NCBI GenBank assembly: GCA_029168955.1
Contig: JAPDOI010001744.1
Span: forward strand, 1-64,000
Direction: 5' to 3'
DNA length: 64,000 bases
Source: Aplectana chamaeleonis
Lineage: Eukaryota; Nematoda; Chromadorea; Rhabditida; Cosmocercidae
Positions within the stretch are counted from its first letter, which is position 1. Every line of letters begins with the position of its first letter. This document shows, one piece after another, positions 46,845 to 57,418 of this stretch. A model generated the notes under the pieces. The model did no database searches. It worked only from the letters and a program-made list of their open reading frames with translations, and was not told where the DNA came from. Position numbers and translations under genes: made by a program.

Positions 46845-47655
46845 GCGATCCCTAGATACTTGGCTTGCCGTGCGATATGGTGTCTTTCCGCAGCTACACA
46901 GCGCACACTGGAGTGGACGCGCACACAATACTAATTAAAAAATGTATTTTATTACAAAACATGGTGGAGAAAAGGATTGAAACTGGAGTAAATGGAGGAA
47001 GGCAGGAATAGGATACTTTCAATGTATCTATTATGAAAATTTAATGTAAATAAACTAACTTGGAGTGGGGTGAATTTTTTGGAATCGATAAAGTTTGTTC
47101 AAATGAACCTTGTTGATAAAAAAGCAGCTTTAAACATGAGAACTAAGAGAATTGGGAGAAAGAGGAAAATCTGACGAACACTTTAATGACAAAAGGTTCG
47201 GATATTCAATGTGATTTAAGGACCTCAAAGCTCGTCCTGGTTTTGTCCCGGTTTTCGGGGTAAAGCCGGGACCAGATTTAAGGTCTTCAAACCACATTAA
47301 AAATCGATAAAATCGATGCTCAAGTGTTTGCCAAACTCTCGGCTCTCTCATAATATCCTTTTCTCTCATGTATAATGATATGTTTGATCAACTAGGTTTG
47401 ATTGAATGAACCTTGTCACGGCTAAATACTTACCCCCGCTCCAACGTTGTTTATTTACATTAAATTTCTAAAATGGGTACATCCAGAATAGACTACCTTT
47501 ACCATCTTCCATTTCCTTCAGTGTCAATCCTTTTCTCCTCCCCGTTCTGTAATAAAATACATTTTTTACTAATATTGTGTGCGCGTCCACTCCCGTGCGC
47601 GCTGTGTAGCTGCGTACAAACACCATATCGCGCTGCAAGTCTAGTCTCTAACTAG
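46845..47655. mobile_element. Foldback element inside element C
   Basis: TGTGCGCGTCCACTCC near 47577 matches in inverted form at about 46910. The arms continue inward for at least 250 bp (AATGTATTTTATTACA and AATTTAATGTAAATAAAC occur in both) to a central loop around 47130-47380, which has its own inner hairpin of GTCCCGG and CCGGGAC. Confidence 0.75.
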
Positions 47656-47674
47656 GACTTGCCTTACATTTGCG

Positions 47675-48140
47675 GTGGGCTTTTATAAAACCATGAGTTG
47701 ATAGTTGTAGGTATGGGACACAGCATTGATAATCCGTTTTCAAAATCCCCTAAATGCCCCAGAGATTCACAGGAGATTTCCAAAAGTGGGCATTTTCATA
47801 GCTTTGCGTAGATAAAAGGGGTACACGAGTGGCAATTTTGAGGATGTTCAAAAAAAATGTCTCGGGATGGGCTGAAAACTTGTTTCTAGAAGTTTCTTCG
47901 GGTGCTGATCTCGAATCTGAGGCTCATTTGTCAATAGTCAGAAAAAACTCGTCTGATTTGGTCCGAAGCTTGAAAATGGAGGGAAATTTTGCTGGAAAAA
48001 CGCCACTTTTGACGATTTCGAGAATGCTACGATCAAATCGCCTCAAAACTTGTACATAGGGGTTATTCGGCCTGCCTAACACGAATCTGCAACCCGTTTA
48101 TCGATTTTCGATAGATTACGGTAGATTACGGTGGGTATAC
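47675..48140. repeat. Dispersed repeat, copy of 43735-44195
   Basis: Second copy of the 460-bp repeat described at 43735, same orientation. Confidence 0.75.
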
Positions 48141-48519
48141 GGTAGCTCGATCAAAGTCTCAGATTCGACTCGAAATTTCACTGTGTGTGTTATTTGGAAC
48201 GCTGAGCACGAATTTGAGGTCCATCTTTCGATTTCTGCACCTTAAAGGTATGTACCGCCAGTTAAATGGCATTTGCCTACCGTAAACTACTGTAACCCTA
48301 AGCCAGGCAAGGAATAGACCTCAGATTCGAGTTCAGCGCCCAAAGTGACCCCTCGATGCAAGTTTTGAGCCGAATCCGAGAAGCCTTTTTTTTAAGCAAT
48401 GAAAATGCCATTTTTTGGAATCCCCGCAGCCATCTGGGGAACTTCATTCACCGATTGATTTATGTACTGGCACAGACCTACAGCAACGACAACATGGTTT
48501 TCCAAATCTCCACGGAAAG

Positions 48520-48971
48520 TTTAAAGGCAGCGTTCACGATGATCATCCTCGTTGACTTTACACAGTGAAGTGATAGGCGAGAAGGATCCTAGGCTTCCAG
48601 TGTCGAAGGAACGGTAGAAAACGAGCCAGGAGGGCAAAATAGCGGCTGCAAACAAGCGTTTTGGTGCCCCAGACACGCCTGGTGCCCCACATCAGCCCCC
48701 TCGGAATGAACAAATGAAGACTCAGATTACAGGAATGATCAAGTCAAGGAAGGGCTGATAAGTGAGCTGATCGCTTCATTGCACTGATAGGTATCATCCT
48801 TCCAGCGGTCAATTCCTCCGCGCTCAAAAATCAACGTAAACGAGGGTCTATCTTGGCTCGAAAACGCGTGTTTGGTGTCCTTTTTCAGCATGCTTTCTAT
48901 AAAGGGCACCAAACCTTCCATAAGCCGTGGAGATATCGCAAGTTAAATGTATCGTGAACACTGCCTTTAAA
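48520..48971. mobile_element. MITE, inverted copy of 41650-42107
   Basis: It is bounded by TTTAAAGGCAGCGTTCACGA and ATCGTGAACACTGCCTTTAA. It aligns end to end with the complement of 41650-42107 with moderate divergence. Confidence 0.88.
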
Positions 48972-49515
48972 GCAGTCTCTAGTAAGGAATTGCGGCATTC
49001 TAGGTATGTAAAACCCGGGTTTTTCACTCCCTACGCATTACATGAATCCCAACATGGTTCCACAACATAAAACAATTTTGATTTCCTCATCAGAACAGCC
49101 AAAGACAGATCAACCAATCCTTCATAGGTTCATGAAAACATTCGACAGAAAACTTCAATTACCGCAATAGTAGTAGTTCTGTTGTTGTTTGTAAATGTTG
49201 AATTGTTTGCAATCTACATTGTTCTATCTTTTGTCATAACTTACCGTCTTAAACTCGCCTCGGGATTGTTTTGAAGTTTAGAACTTACACCACCTTTTTT
49301 GTTGACACTTTCGGATACGTCTCTATTCAGTGCTTTTTTTATATTCTTTTTTATCAGAATCAGGAAGTCAAAATCCTGGCTGTTGTGCTCGACTTCTCGA
49401 AAAACAGCTGATTTCGCTTCCCAAAGGGGGGGAGGGTGCCTAAAAAGTACCGATCTAAGGGGGGTGCATATTCGAAATTGCCATACCGGAACGTGTGCCC
49501 AGCCCTGGTTGTACG

Positions 49516-50294
49516 GCTCCTATTGGAACGCTCACGCCGTTCGAAGCGCCGAAAACGAATCGAGGATCCCGTAAATGAGCCATACTGAACAACCAAAACA
49601 GGCAGTCTCCTCCCAATTTTACACAACACTCACACTACACAACACACAACAAACAAACTCAAACTTTTTAGTTTGGAACGAACGAGTTCATTGGCTTCAC
49701 TATCTCAACCACATTGTAACTCTAAACGCCGCCTTATGGGATCCACGATGTCGACTCTCGACAAAAACTCCTAGAGTTAAAGGAAGGGTTAGCGATTAGA
49801 AAATTTGAGCTCTCTCCATGAAAATGTAGGTCTGGAAATTACAAAAGCAAAAATAAGTGAAAAAAAGTAAAAATTTGCAGGGAAAACGCACAAAAACAAG
49901 CCAGGACGGCTAATTACTGGTGTCGGCCGGCCCCCCAATTAACGAGATTTTCACGAGTGTTTGCTTATCCGCCTTTTATTTTGCTCTTATCTTAAAGTAG
50001 CCAGCAGTCTTTAAAAGTGCTCATCAATTACTTCAGAAGGAAAATATAAGACGGCAAAACAGGCTTTTATAGGAATCTCCATGACTGGGGGGCAGGAGGA
50101 CACAAAGCAATAACTTCACCCTGAGCGTTTTTGTCCAATTTTTTACTTATTTCAACCGTTGTGTTTTGTGATAGCCTGATCTACCTTTCTATGAGGATAG
50201 CGCAACAACCGATTTTATCGAGAACCCAGCCTGTAAGCATCTTGGCAAAGTAAAGGCTTCGCATTTCCATATTTCTATGAAATTGAATGTAAAA
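49516..50294. other. No gene recognised
   Basis: Continues the sequence that flanked element C before its insertion. An ACACAACACTCACACTACAC tract lies at 49620. I could not define a gene on either strand. Confidence 0.4.
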
Positions 50295-50945
50295 CTTCAA
50301 CAAAAAAAAGAAGAAAATGTTAGTTGCCTCCCCAATGAGTTAAAACAGTAAAAAAAGGTCGAAGCATTTAAAAAATCGATTAGGCGCAAAATGAATCGAA
50401 GTAAAGAAAAACTGGGAATTGTAGTGAAATGACTGGAAATATGTACGCTTTGGCGGTGAGAATTTGCCAACTGATGAAAAGCGTGGAGAAAGACGAGGAA
50501 TCTGATTTTGCAAGCCGAACTTATCCAAGGAAAACCGCTCGTGTTTTGGACTAAAGCGTTCGTTTTCCGATTTTTACAAATGCAGTATCGCAGCTTCAAA
50601 AAAAAACTTTTAATGTTTCCAAAGTGCTCGTGATTTGGCTATGATAAGTTGAGATTGTGAAATCAGATCCCTCGTCTTTCTCTACACTCATCGATAGTTG
50701 TGCCAAACCGCCAAATCATATATTTAATCGTTTCACTACATTTCCCAGCCTTCCTTTACTTCAAATCTTTATGCACCAAATCGACTTCTAAAATATTTCA
50801 AACCTTTTTTTTTAAATTTAGACCTCACTGGGGATTCAACATATTTTTTCTAGAAATTAAACTTCTGATTTCTCAGAAATACAATAACTTCGAATAAATA
50901 CATACTTTAGCCAGGAAGCAGATCTTCCAGGAATTTCCTTTCTTT
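50295..50945. mobile_element. Foldback element of GATTTGGC group
   Basis: AGAAAGACGAGGAATCTGAT (50488) has its inverse at about 50665. The arms extend to about 50310 and 50850 with moderate divergence, centred near 50600. Motifs CTTTGGCGG and GATTTGGC relate it to 22307 and 26263. Confidence 0.65.
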
Positions 50946-51318
50946 TTATTAGTGATTCCCCCTCTGACTTGATTGATGCCTAGTGGTTTTCATTTCTTAT
51001 TTGAGGAAAGTTGAAACCTCAGTGAGCTATCGAAGAAATAATATATCGGTTGCTATCGATGATGTGTGATGAGTACAATACCCTGTAGGACAATATGCTG
51101 AGATTTCGAAGTGTTAACGAGGCGGCATTCTGAAAACATAATTATAGAATTGGCAGTAGAGTATAAATTGAAAGAAGCGGAAGGGATCGAGTGGGCATCG
51201 GTGGACATTAAACACCTAGCTATAGCGGGCGCTGGATATCGGAAGTGTGAAATAAAACCAGATTATCTTTGCGACTTTTCTCGATGTTGCGAATGTTTGT
51301 GCAGTGTTTTTGTGGCGT

Positions 51319-51420
51319 TCAAGTGGCTCGCAAACCCAGCTGATAGCCGACAAACGCAGCACCGAGGAAAGCGTTCATAAGCAAAGAAAAGAGGACAAAT
51401 CCAGGAGGAGACGCCTTTTT
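51319..51420 (-). CDS. Possible C-terminal exon with membrane segment
   Basis: In one minus-strand frame the stretch reads Pro-Pro-Gly-Phe, then about 20 hydrophobic residues with small Ala/Gly spacing (LLMNAFLGAAFVGYQLG), ending Arg-Ala-Thr and TGA at 51319. It looks like a protein C-terminus. The frame is closed by TGA just upstream, and the only acceptor would be a weak AAAAAG, so the model is incomplete. A longer overlapping frame on the plus strand (51111-51380) is less convincing. Confidence 0.25.
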   Translation of the reverse strand, partial: KKASPPGFVLFSLLMNAFLGAAFVGYQLGLRAT

Positions 51421-51479
51421 GAAAATCAATGACAGTCAGACACTCCATAAGTTGAGGATTGTGTACCGGTTGCACATAG

Positions 51480-51722
51480 TTGCCAGTCAGCATGGTAAAT
51501 GCTTCACTGGTGTATGATTTTTCTATTCTTTCAACGAATCAGTGCGGCATGAAGGATTCAGATTGCGGGCTGGAAATCAAACAATCACCACGAGGTCTAA
51601 ATGTAGCTGTGTTGAAAGATAGTATTTCTGTCACAGAGATGTCAGAAAGACAGAGAAATCAGGTCGAGTCCAGAATCGAAATAAAGAACCGAGATGGAAA
51701 TGATGAGTCAAACCGAATTTAG
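51480..51722 (+). CDS. Possible terminal exon, hypothetical
   Basis: An open frame of about 80 codons ends in TAG at 51720. The last 45 residues are hydrophilic with repeated Arg/Glu/Asn, like a cytoplasmic tail. A possible acceptor GGATTCAG is at about 51561. No family recognised. Confidence 0.22.
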   Translation: MPVSMVNASLVYDFSILSTNQCGMKDSDCGLEIKQSPRGLNVAVLKDSISVTEMSERQRNQVESRIEIKNRDGNDESNRI

Positions 51723-51869
51723 CCCTCAAAGAGGCAAATCTGGTTCATTTTCCCATAATCTACTCAATCATATGCAAAATTTTGAAAAAATTCCGTGAGG
51801 GGCATTTTCAGGATTTATCAGTTTTTTTTTTGGGTTTCTCCTTCTCTCATCACTCGCTACCACATATTT

Positions 51870-52075
51870 ATATGTATAACATCACCAACCGGGTGGCGGA
51901 CGTTCTGTCCCAAGGAGGCGGAGCCTAGGCGAGGTGCGAGCGAGGTGTGAAGTACGGGAGTTGTCGACTAGGACTTATTACCACGCTTTACTCACTGCTA
52001 GGGCCTGATGTTGTTACACGAGACCCTATCCAACGAGGATAGCACAGTATTCATTTATACATTTATTCCTGAAAA
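51870..52075. repeat. Left arm of 200-bp inverted pair
   Basis: GGACGTTCTGTCCCAAGG and TACTCACTGCTAGGGCCTGA here correspond to inverted copies at 54413-54610. Together they bracket about 2.7 kb containing two foldbacks. Confidence 0.7.
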
Positions 52076-52500
52076 ATTGGGTTCCTGGCAAAAGTGATGA
52101 TTTGGCATTGTCATATTTTCCAATAGCTGAAAATATACTTAGTGAAAAAGGGGGAAAATAATCCCCACCAAGTTTTCAAAGATTAAAAAAGTTTTAAAAT
52201 TCATTCAGAGTTTTCAGAGTATGATTTGGCGTAGCATAATTTGATTTTTGGGAAATGTGGTGAATTAGCTGAAAGTATGACTAGGCAGTCGAGCTCGAAC
52301 CAGCTTTTGATAAGCGTAGAGCAAAACGAGAGGTCGCATTCCTGAAAGTTGTGCTTCGCAAAATAAGGATAAGGATTTGGCATCGATTTTAAATTTCGTG
52401 AAATTGTTTTATTGGATTTGGCTCCCAACTTGATTTTTTCAATGTAGTGAAATTTTTGGATTGATTTGGCTGTTACTGGTAAATGTAAACATCGTAATCA
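52076..52500. repeat. Partial GATTTGGC-group repeat
   Basis: TTCCTGGCAAAAGTGATGAT and TTTGGCATTGTCAT match the outer end of the 26263 foldback. Two further ATTTGGC motifs follow at 52222 and 52374. No complete opposite arm is visible. Confidence 0.5.
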
Positions 52501-52549
52501 TTAAAATATAGTGGAATCGCTGCAAATGGATTTGACAGGCGCTCTACAA

Positions 52550-53710
52550 ATAACACTATGTAACAAATTTCAACTTTTTTTCTGTTCCTGGGTTTTAATT
52601 GTGTTTTCCCAACCCGTTAGGTCTAGAACAGACAGGAAATCGCTGTTATTCCAGGTAAACTTCGATTTTGTGACTAGGACAATGATATTTGGAAAATCGC
52701 GTATTTACGTAGGACTGTTTTTGTTCCTGGCTTCCAAGTGTTATATTTTAATTGTTTATGTTTAACGTATGTGAAAAGTGACTTCATTTGGCACAAACTT
52801 TGCTTACACGACGACAGAACGAAGAAAACTCATTTTTTTGTGAAATTAGAAATTTTTTTATTCATTTTCGGCACTATGATCACGTAAAAACAAAAAATGC
52901 ACAGGGAATAGACAAACACAGTCAGAAACCACTCAACAAGGTTCAGAAATGTGTAGATTTTCTAGATTTACGACTATACTGTGAATCACTCTCTCGAAGT
53001 TGCACCCAAATGTAGTCCTCCCTCATGGTTTCGTTATGCTATCATTGGTAACGACGTTCAATGTCCAATATATCTTGATGAAAGGGCTCGCCTTGTTTGT
53101 TCAATTCTTCAAGATGCGAATCAATGATATGGACTTTCAGATACATTATGCATCCCATTTAGGCGTAATTCTTTATGAGAGTGCACCAGCTTTCAGCTTT
53201 GTGATCACCTAGGAAGCCGTGAACAACTGCAACGAAATTGCTCTCAGCCGTTCTCTCCGTCCTGTTCAACAGCTTTGCGAAATTCTCACATTTTATGATC
53301 CTCTTAATCTGTGGTCCGACGAATATACCAGCCCTGACCTTAGCCTCGGACAGAGTCGTTATTAAGGACAGTATATTGAAACATGATGAGGGACTACATT
53401 TGGGTGCAACTCTGAGAAAGTGATTCACAGTACAAACGTAAATCTTGAAAATCTACATATTTCTGAACCTTGTAGTCCTTTCCGTTTGTGTCTGTCTATT
53501 CCGTGTGAATGTTTTGTTTTTACCTGTTCATAATGTCTAAAATGGATAAAAATCTTCCTATTTGCAAAAAACGGGTTTTCTTCGGGCTGTTGCAGTGAAA
53601 GCGAAGTTTGTTCTCAATGAAGTCATTTTTTACATACGTTGGGCATAAGCAATTGAAATATAACACTTAGAAGCCAAGAACAAAAATCGTGTTACATAGT
53701 GTAATCAGAG
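52550..53710. mobile_element. Palindromic element carrying a degraded ORF
   Basis: CACTATGTAACA (52553) is matched by TGTTACATAGTG (53690). The arms align as inverted copies: TTGTTCCTGGCTTCCAAGTG at 52720, its complement near 53665, and TGAATCACTCTCTCGAAGTT at 52981 against the complement near 53410. The left arm has about 160 bp extra between 52565 and 52715. The central part carries the pseudogene at 52985-53385. Confidence 0.7.
52985..53385 (-). pseudogene. Degraded transposon-associated ORF
   Basis: On the minus strand the translation runs KVRAGIFVGPQI, then FLGDHKAESW, then MGCIMYLKVHIIDSHL, then a GEPFHQDI..IERRYQ block, then DYIW. This order matches a protein segment common in arthropod and nematode repeats (phage-like naming absent; consensus SHL..FP..G..SDE.GERFHQDI...RYQG.W...M.ADYCW). 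The copy has in-frame stops (after KNYA, and two after RRYQ) and small deletions around HLE. I know the family only as transposon-borne and do not assign a superfamily. Confidence 0.65.
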
Positions 53711-53989
53711 TCAAATCACGCGCCAGAAGGATCGTAAGTTGGATTCCGATACAATGTGCACCGTGAAAGCGTTGAAGCCAACAAGGCTATCCTAAGAAAT
53801 ACTTCAGGCCGGTTTCTAAGTTTGAACCGCCTGCTAGTTGCCCAGGAGTGGAAATGGTGAGTTCTGTGGATTATTTTGGGCAGTCTCGTGCCTGCTTACC
53901 TCTGGTCACCAGGTTTCGAGCAGTTTGGTCTACTCCTTCCAAAAAAATGAAATGTGACGGGCGGTGGCGGAGAAAATTTTTGCGTCATT
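53711..53989. other. Unassigned spacer
   Basis: Short spacer between the palindromic element and the Helitron-like segment. No feature seen. Confidence 0.4.
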
Positions 53990-54182
53990 TGAGGCGCCCT
54001 ATCTTTTGAGAGTGGTGACCGATTGCGATGAAACTTGGCTCAGATATGTAAATTCATTAGACTCTTCGAATGATGTGCAGCTTATTTTTCTGGTGACAGT
54101 ATGAATAGGTGATCTCGGTGTAGGGCATGCGCGCGGTAAGAGATCAAAGCCAAATCTGGTGAGCGCTTGGCGCTCACCACAA
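53990..54182 (+). mobile_element. Helitron-like segment, 3' hairpin end
   Basis: GTGACCGATTGCGATGAAAC leads, after a variable part, to CCAAATCTGGTG, a hairpin (GTGAGCGC and GCGCTCAC) and CACCACAA. The last 60 bp are shared with the inverse of 25302-25400. Confidence 0.4.
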
Positions 54183-54412
54183 ATGTATAAGCTTATCCGC
54201 AAAATCACGCGCAGTAAAGGATCAAACAGTTGAGCTTACTTAACATGTGCTGACTGTCGGATTACAGCTCCCGGAAGAGTCAAAATTTGACAGTAGCTAG
54301 GTGCAAACATAACCAGCTTCTTTGCTAAAAAGGAGCTTTCTAGCTCAACTATAAGTGTTCTAACAAGATCGTGAACGCTAACTGCAAAAGAAGCACATTA
54401 ACATTTGTTCGG

Positions 54413-54610
54413 AATAATGTATAAATGAAAACTGTGTGTGCCTCGTTGAATAGCGTCTCGTATATCAATGTCAGGCCCTGATAGTGAGTAAAGAGCTGTA
54501 AGTAGTCCGAGTCGACGACTCCCATAATTCACACCTCGCTCGCGCCTCGCTCAGGGTCAGCCCTTGAGACAGAACGTCCCGCTGCCTCACCAACCTACAT
54601 ATATGTATGA
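54413..54610. repeat. Right arm of 200-bp inverted pair
   Basis: Inverted copy of 51870-52075, including TAGTGAGTAAAGAGCTGTAA and GACAGAACGTCCC. Confidence 0.7.
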
Positions 54611-55111
54611 CCCAATTTTCAAAGAGAAATCGTCGGGCCATTCTTTAGCTCTCCGAATCAGGGAATAACTTGATGGAATATCCTTGCTGACGCTTCAAAA
54701 ATTTTACATGTGTTTAAGTAGTTCGTGGGAGATTGGACGTGGCTGGAAAGTTTCCGCATCATCTAGATGAGGTTAGTGCATGAGGAAACTACTTGTTAAA
54801 CAATAAATCGACTCACTTCGAAAACAAAAAGCTTCATCAGAAAACGAAAAGTAAATTAACCATGGAGCGCTACAACAAATTTACGAAATCACCTCCAAAA
54901 AAACAGTTGAAAAATTCGTCAGATGGTCCATTTGGCTAGCGCTGGTCGTATGTGCTAGCTTTATGAAATCCTCTTCCCACAAGGGAAGGCCACTTGAAGA
55001 AGGTGGCCACTCCAATCGAAACGCAACTTTATTGAATCAATTTTTTTAAGAAATTCAAATTTTACCTTTATGAATGCTCCCCGTTTCTCCGAACGGAGTT
55101 GTAGGCCCCTA
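54611..55111. other. No gene recognised
   Basis: AT-rich sequence without supported features. Confidence 0.4.
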
Positions 55112-56256
55112 TTAAAGGCAGTGTTCACGATAATCTTCGATTTTGAGATTAATCGCTAAATCGATTGTTTGGCCCCCGAGTAGAACTGAAATGACGAAGA
55201 AACCGAGAAAAACGCACCAGAAGGGCACGAAATCCTCAAGTATCAGCCCGCCTCTTAAAGGCAGCATACACGCTCGCAAGCATAGTCGAGATAACAGCAT
55301 AGATAGGTCCGCACGGCCCGTACTATGTCGTCAACGACGTTTGAAGCGCTGAAAACTGTCCAGGATGACAATGTTTGACAATGTTTGAGCAATCTTGCCT
55401 TCCACGCCCGTATTTTCACACCCCTTCGAGTAACAGAATGAGAATCGATACTTGAGAAAACATGTGATAACATAGAATGATAGCACTATAAAAAGGAGTG
55501 CAGTAGAAAAAACTCGATTTACCTCAATATAACATGTTTGTGCACTGATAAAATCCTCCATTTCAAGAGGTCAGCCAAAGTAGAGCGGCATTCTCGAAAG
55601 TGGACGAGAGTCAATAGGTATGCAGACATGTTATACTCAAGTAAACCAAGCTATTTCTCTCGTGCACTCCCATTTGATAGTGCTATCACTCTCAATTATC
55701 ACACGTTTTCACAAGTATCGATTCTCATTCTGTTACTCAAAGGGGTGTGAAAATACGGGCGTGGTAGGCAAGATTGCTCAAACATTGTCAAATATTGCCA
55801 TCCTGGACAGTTTTCGGGGCTTCAAACGTCGTTGACGACATAGTACGGACCGTGCGGACCTATCTATGCTGTTATCTCGACTATGCTTGCGAGCGTGTAT
55901 GCTGCCTTTAAGTATCAATGGAACTGTTCGTTTTGACAATGAAATCTTATGTGGACCCGTCTTTTGCAATTCTCCGTTCTGTATTGCTCCGTTCTTTCCT
56001 TCGGGCCCTAACTAATACTGTTTTGCCCAAAATATTCTTCCATTTTCGATTAGTCCCATTTTTTACCGGTGACAACCACCGTGAACATGTTCATCCAACC
56101 AGACAACTAGTCCAGGCCATAGAATAATGTCACTGAAATAAGACGAATTAGTGCGTTTCTAGCCGTTTCTTCGTGATTTTGGTGACACTTGGTAGCCAAC
56201 GCATTGTTTTGAGTGAAAAACGTGGAAACGAGAATCATCGTGAACACTGCCTTTAA
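55112..56256. mobile_element. MITE interrupted by a second element
   Basis: The outer element is the same as 44782-45275 (TTAAAGGCAGTGTTCACGAT at the left, ATCGTGAACACTGCCTTTAA at the right). Subtracting 55255-55911 leaves 488 bp, against 494 bp for the intact copy. Confidence 0.88.
55255..55911. mobile_element. Nested MITE with long terminal inverted repeats, 657 bp
   Basis: It runs from TTAAAGGCAGCATACACGCT to AGCGTGTATGCTGCCTTTAA. The terminal inverted repeat is at least 100 bp and almost perfect (CATAGATAGGTCCGCACGG; ACGTTTGAAGC), indicating recent insertion. AAGTATCA occurs just outside both ends (55237-55244 and 55910-55917), but ten bases separate the left copy from TTAAAG, so the exact duplication is unclear. 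Confidence 0.88.
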
Positions 56257-56602
56257 TGGGTAACCATGGTTGTCCTCTGTTTCGGAGTGAAATGTATTTC
56301 CATTCATCGCGTGCGTCTGCGCGAATTGCTGCATCTCCTTCTGCCCAATACTTTCGCGCTGTCTCTCCCCACGCTCCGCACAGACGCGCGAAGGAATAGA
56401 GTAAATTTGGCTCTGAAATGTAGGACCCTTGCAGGTCAATGTAATTCAATAATTGAAGACAAAGGAAGTCGAGGTCCGTATTAGCAAAGGTGGAGAACGA
56501 CTGTTTACGGCAAAAAAAAAACTTCTGGCGAAAGGGAAGAAGCTGGTTGGCTAACACGATGAGCGCTGGATGATCCGCTTCGAGAGAGTTTGCAAGTTTC
56601 AT
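56256..56602 (-). CDS. Possible exon(s), truncated by a MITE
   Basis: A minus-strand frame opens at ATG 56600 and runs about 115 codons before entering the MITE end at 56256. A TTTTTTTTT tract near 56512-56520 (minus strand) and a TACATTTCAG acceptor near 56418 suggest it could instead be an intron plus a 3' exon read in another frame. Composition is mixed and protein-like. No family recognised. Confidence 0.22.
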
Positions 56603-56639
56603 GTCCGATTTTCGCCAGAGGTAATCCCTTCAGCGTTCG

Positions 56640-56845
56640 TGCACCAAATCGTGCTTTTCATCAAGTGCTGTTGGACTCAACTTGGTGAATGAGAAGCTGA
56701 TCACTTGCCGAGCCTATTTTGGCTCAAAAACGCGTCTTTCGTGTCCTTGTTAAGCATGCCTTGCTATATAAGGCACCAGACCTTTCGTAAACCATGGAGA
56801 TATCGGAAGTGAAATTTATCGTGAACACTGCCTTTAAAGGCAACG
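56640..56845. repeat. Partial copy of the 41650 MITE
   Basis: Read in inverse, it matches 41650-41790, including GGTCTGGTGCC and CTTCCGATATCTCC. It ends TATCGTGAACACTGCCTTTA and is followed at once by another AAAGGCA motif at 56837. Confidence 0.7.
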
Positions 56846-57418
56846 CTCAGGATAAAAACCATATCAGCTTTCTCTGTGAAAATGGAGAGTGGTGGGTATC
56901 AATGCTCCAGCAGTGTTCGTAAATGAAATTTCAAATTTCGTAAATAGTAAAACGTGATTACGACAAAAACACAGTAAACCGTGAATCGTAAATAGCAAAT
57001 ATTAACAATAACCACTAAAAATATTATTTTTATGGTGAAACAAAAGGAATCACCCACCGTTTAACGTACTAAGCACATATTAGGTTGCGTTGAGTATTTG
57101 TCAGCTAACCACTTTTAAGAGGTATGTTATACTCTGTCCCTGTCATGAACGAGAGGCATGCAATCTAGCGCAACTCGCGGCAGGACCCGCATCGGAGCAA
57201 CGGCATCGGTCGCCGTAGGAACACTTATAGCGCGTGAGCTGCAGCGACGTGTCGCGGAGGGCTGACATACTGTAAATGTGCCGAAGCCTGTCGCTGCCGC
57301 TGTACAGCGCACTGCGACAGCGATAGGTTGAAAGGGCGGGAGCTCCGCGACAGGTGGTTGCTGTCGCTGATGTAAAGCGAAGCGACCATGCCTCGTGAAA
57401 GTATACCATAGCCCTAGG
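56846..57418. other. No gene; GC-rich patch at 57160-57360
   Basis: The patch has GCGACAGCG and CTGTCGCTG-type inverted motifs and long open frames on the minus strand that look like artefacts of high GC. Nothing firm. Confidence 0.4.

Larger units (their letters stand above)
46147..49507. mobile_element. hAT-like element C, 3.36 kb
   Basis: It starts CAGGGCTGGGCAC and ends GTGCCCAGCCCTG, a perfect 13-bp terminal inverted repeat of the hAT type. It is flanked by a perfect 8-bp duplication GTTGTACG (46139-46146 and 49508-49515). Much of its length is explained by elements inside it: a foldback (46845-47655), a dispersed repeat (47675-48140) and a MITE (48520-48971). No transposase domain is recognisable, and short frames such as 46190-46393 are unassigned. 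Confidence 0.85.
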
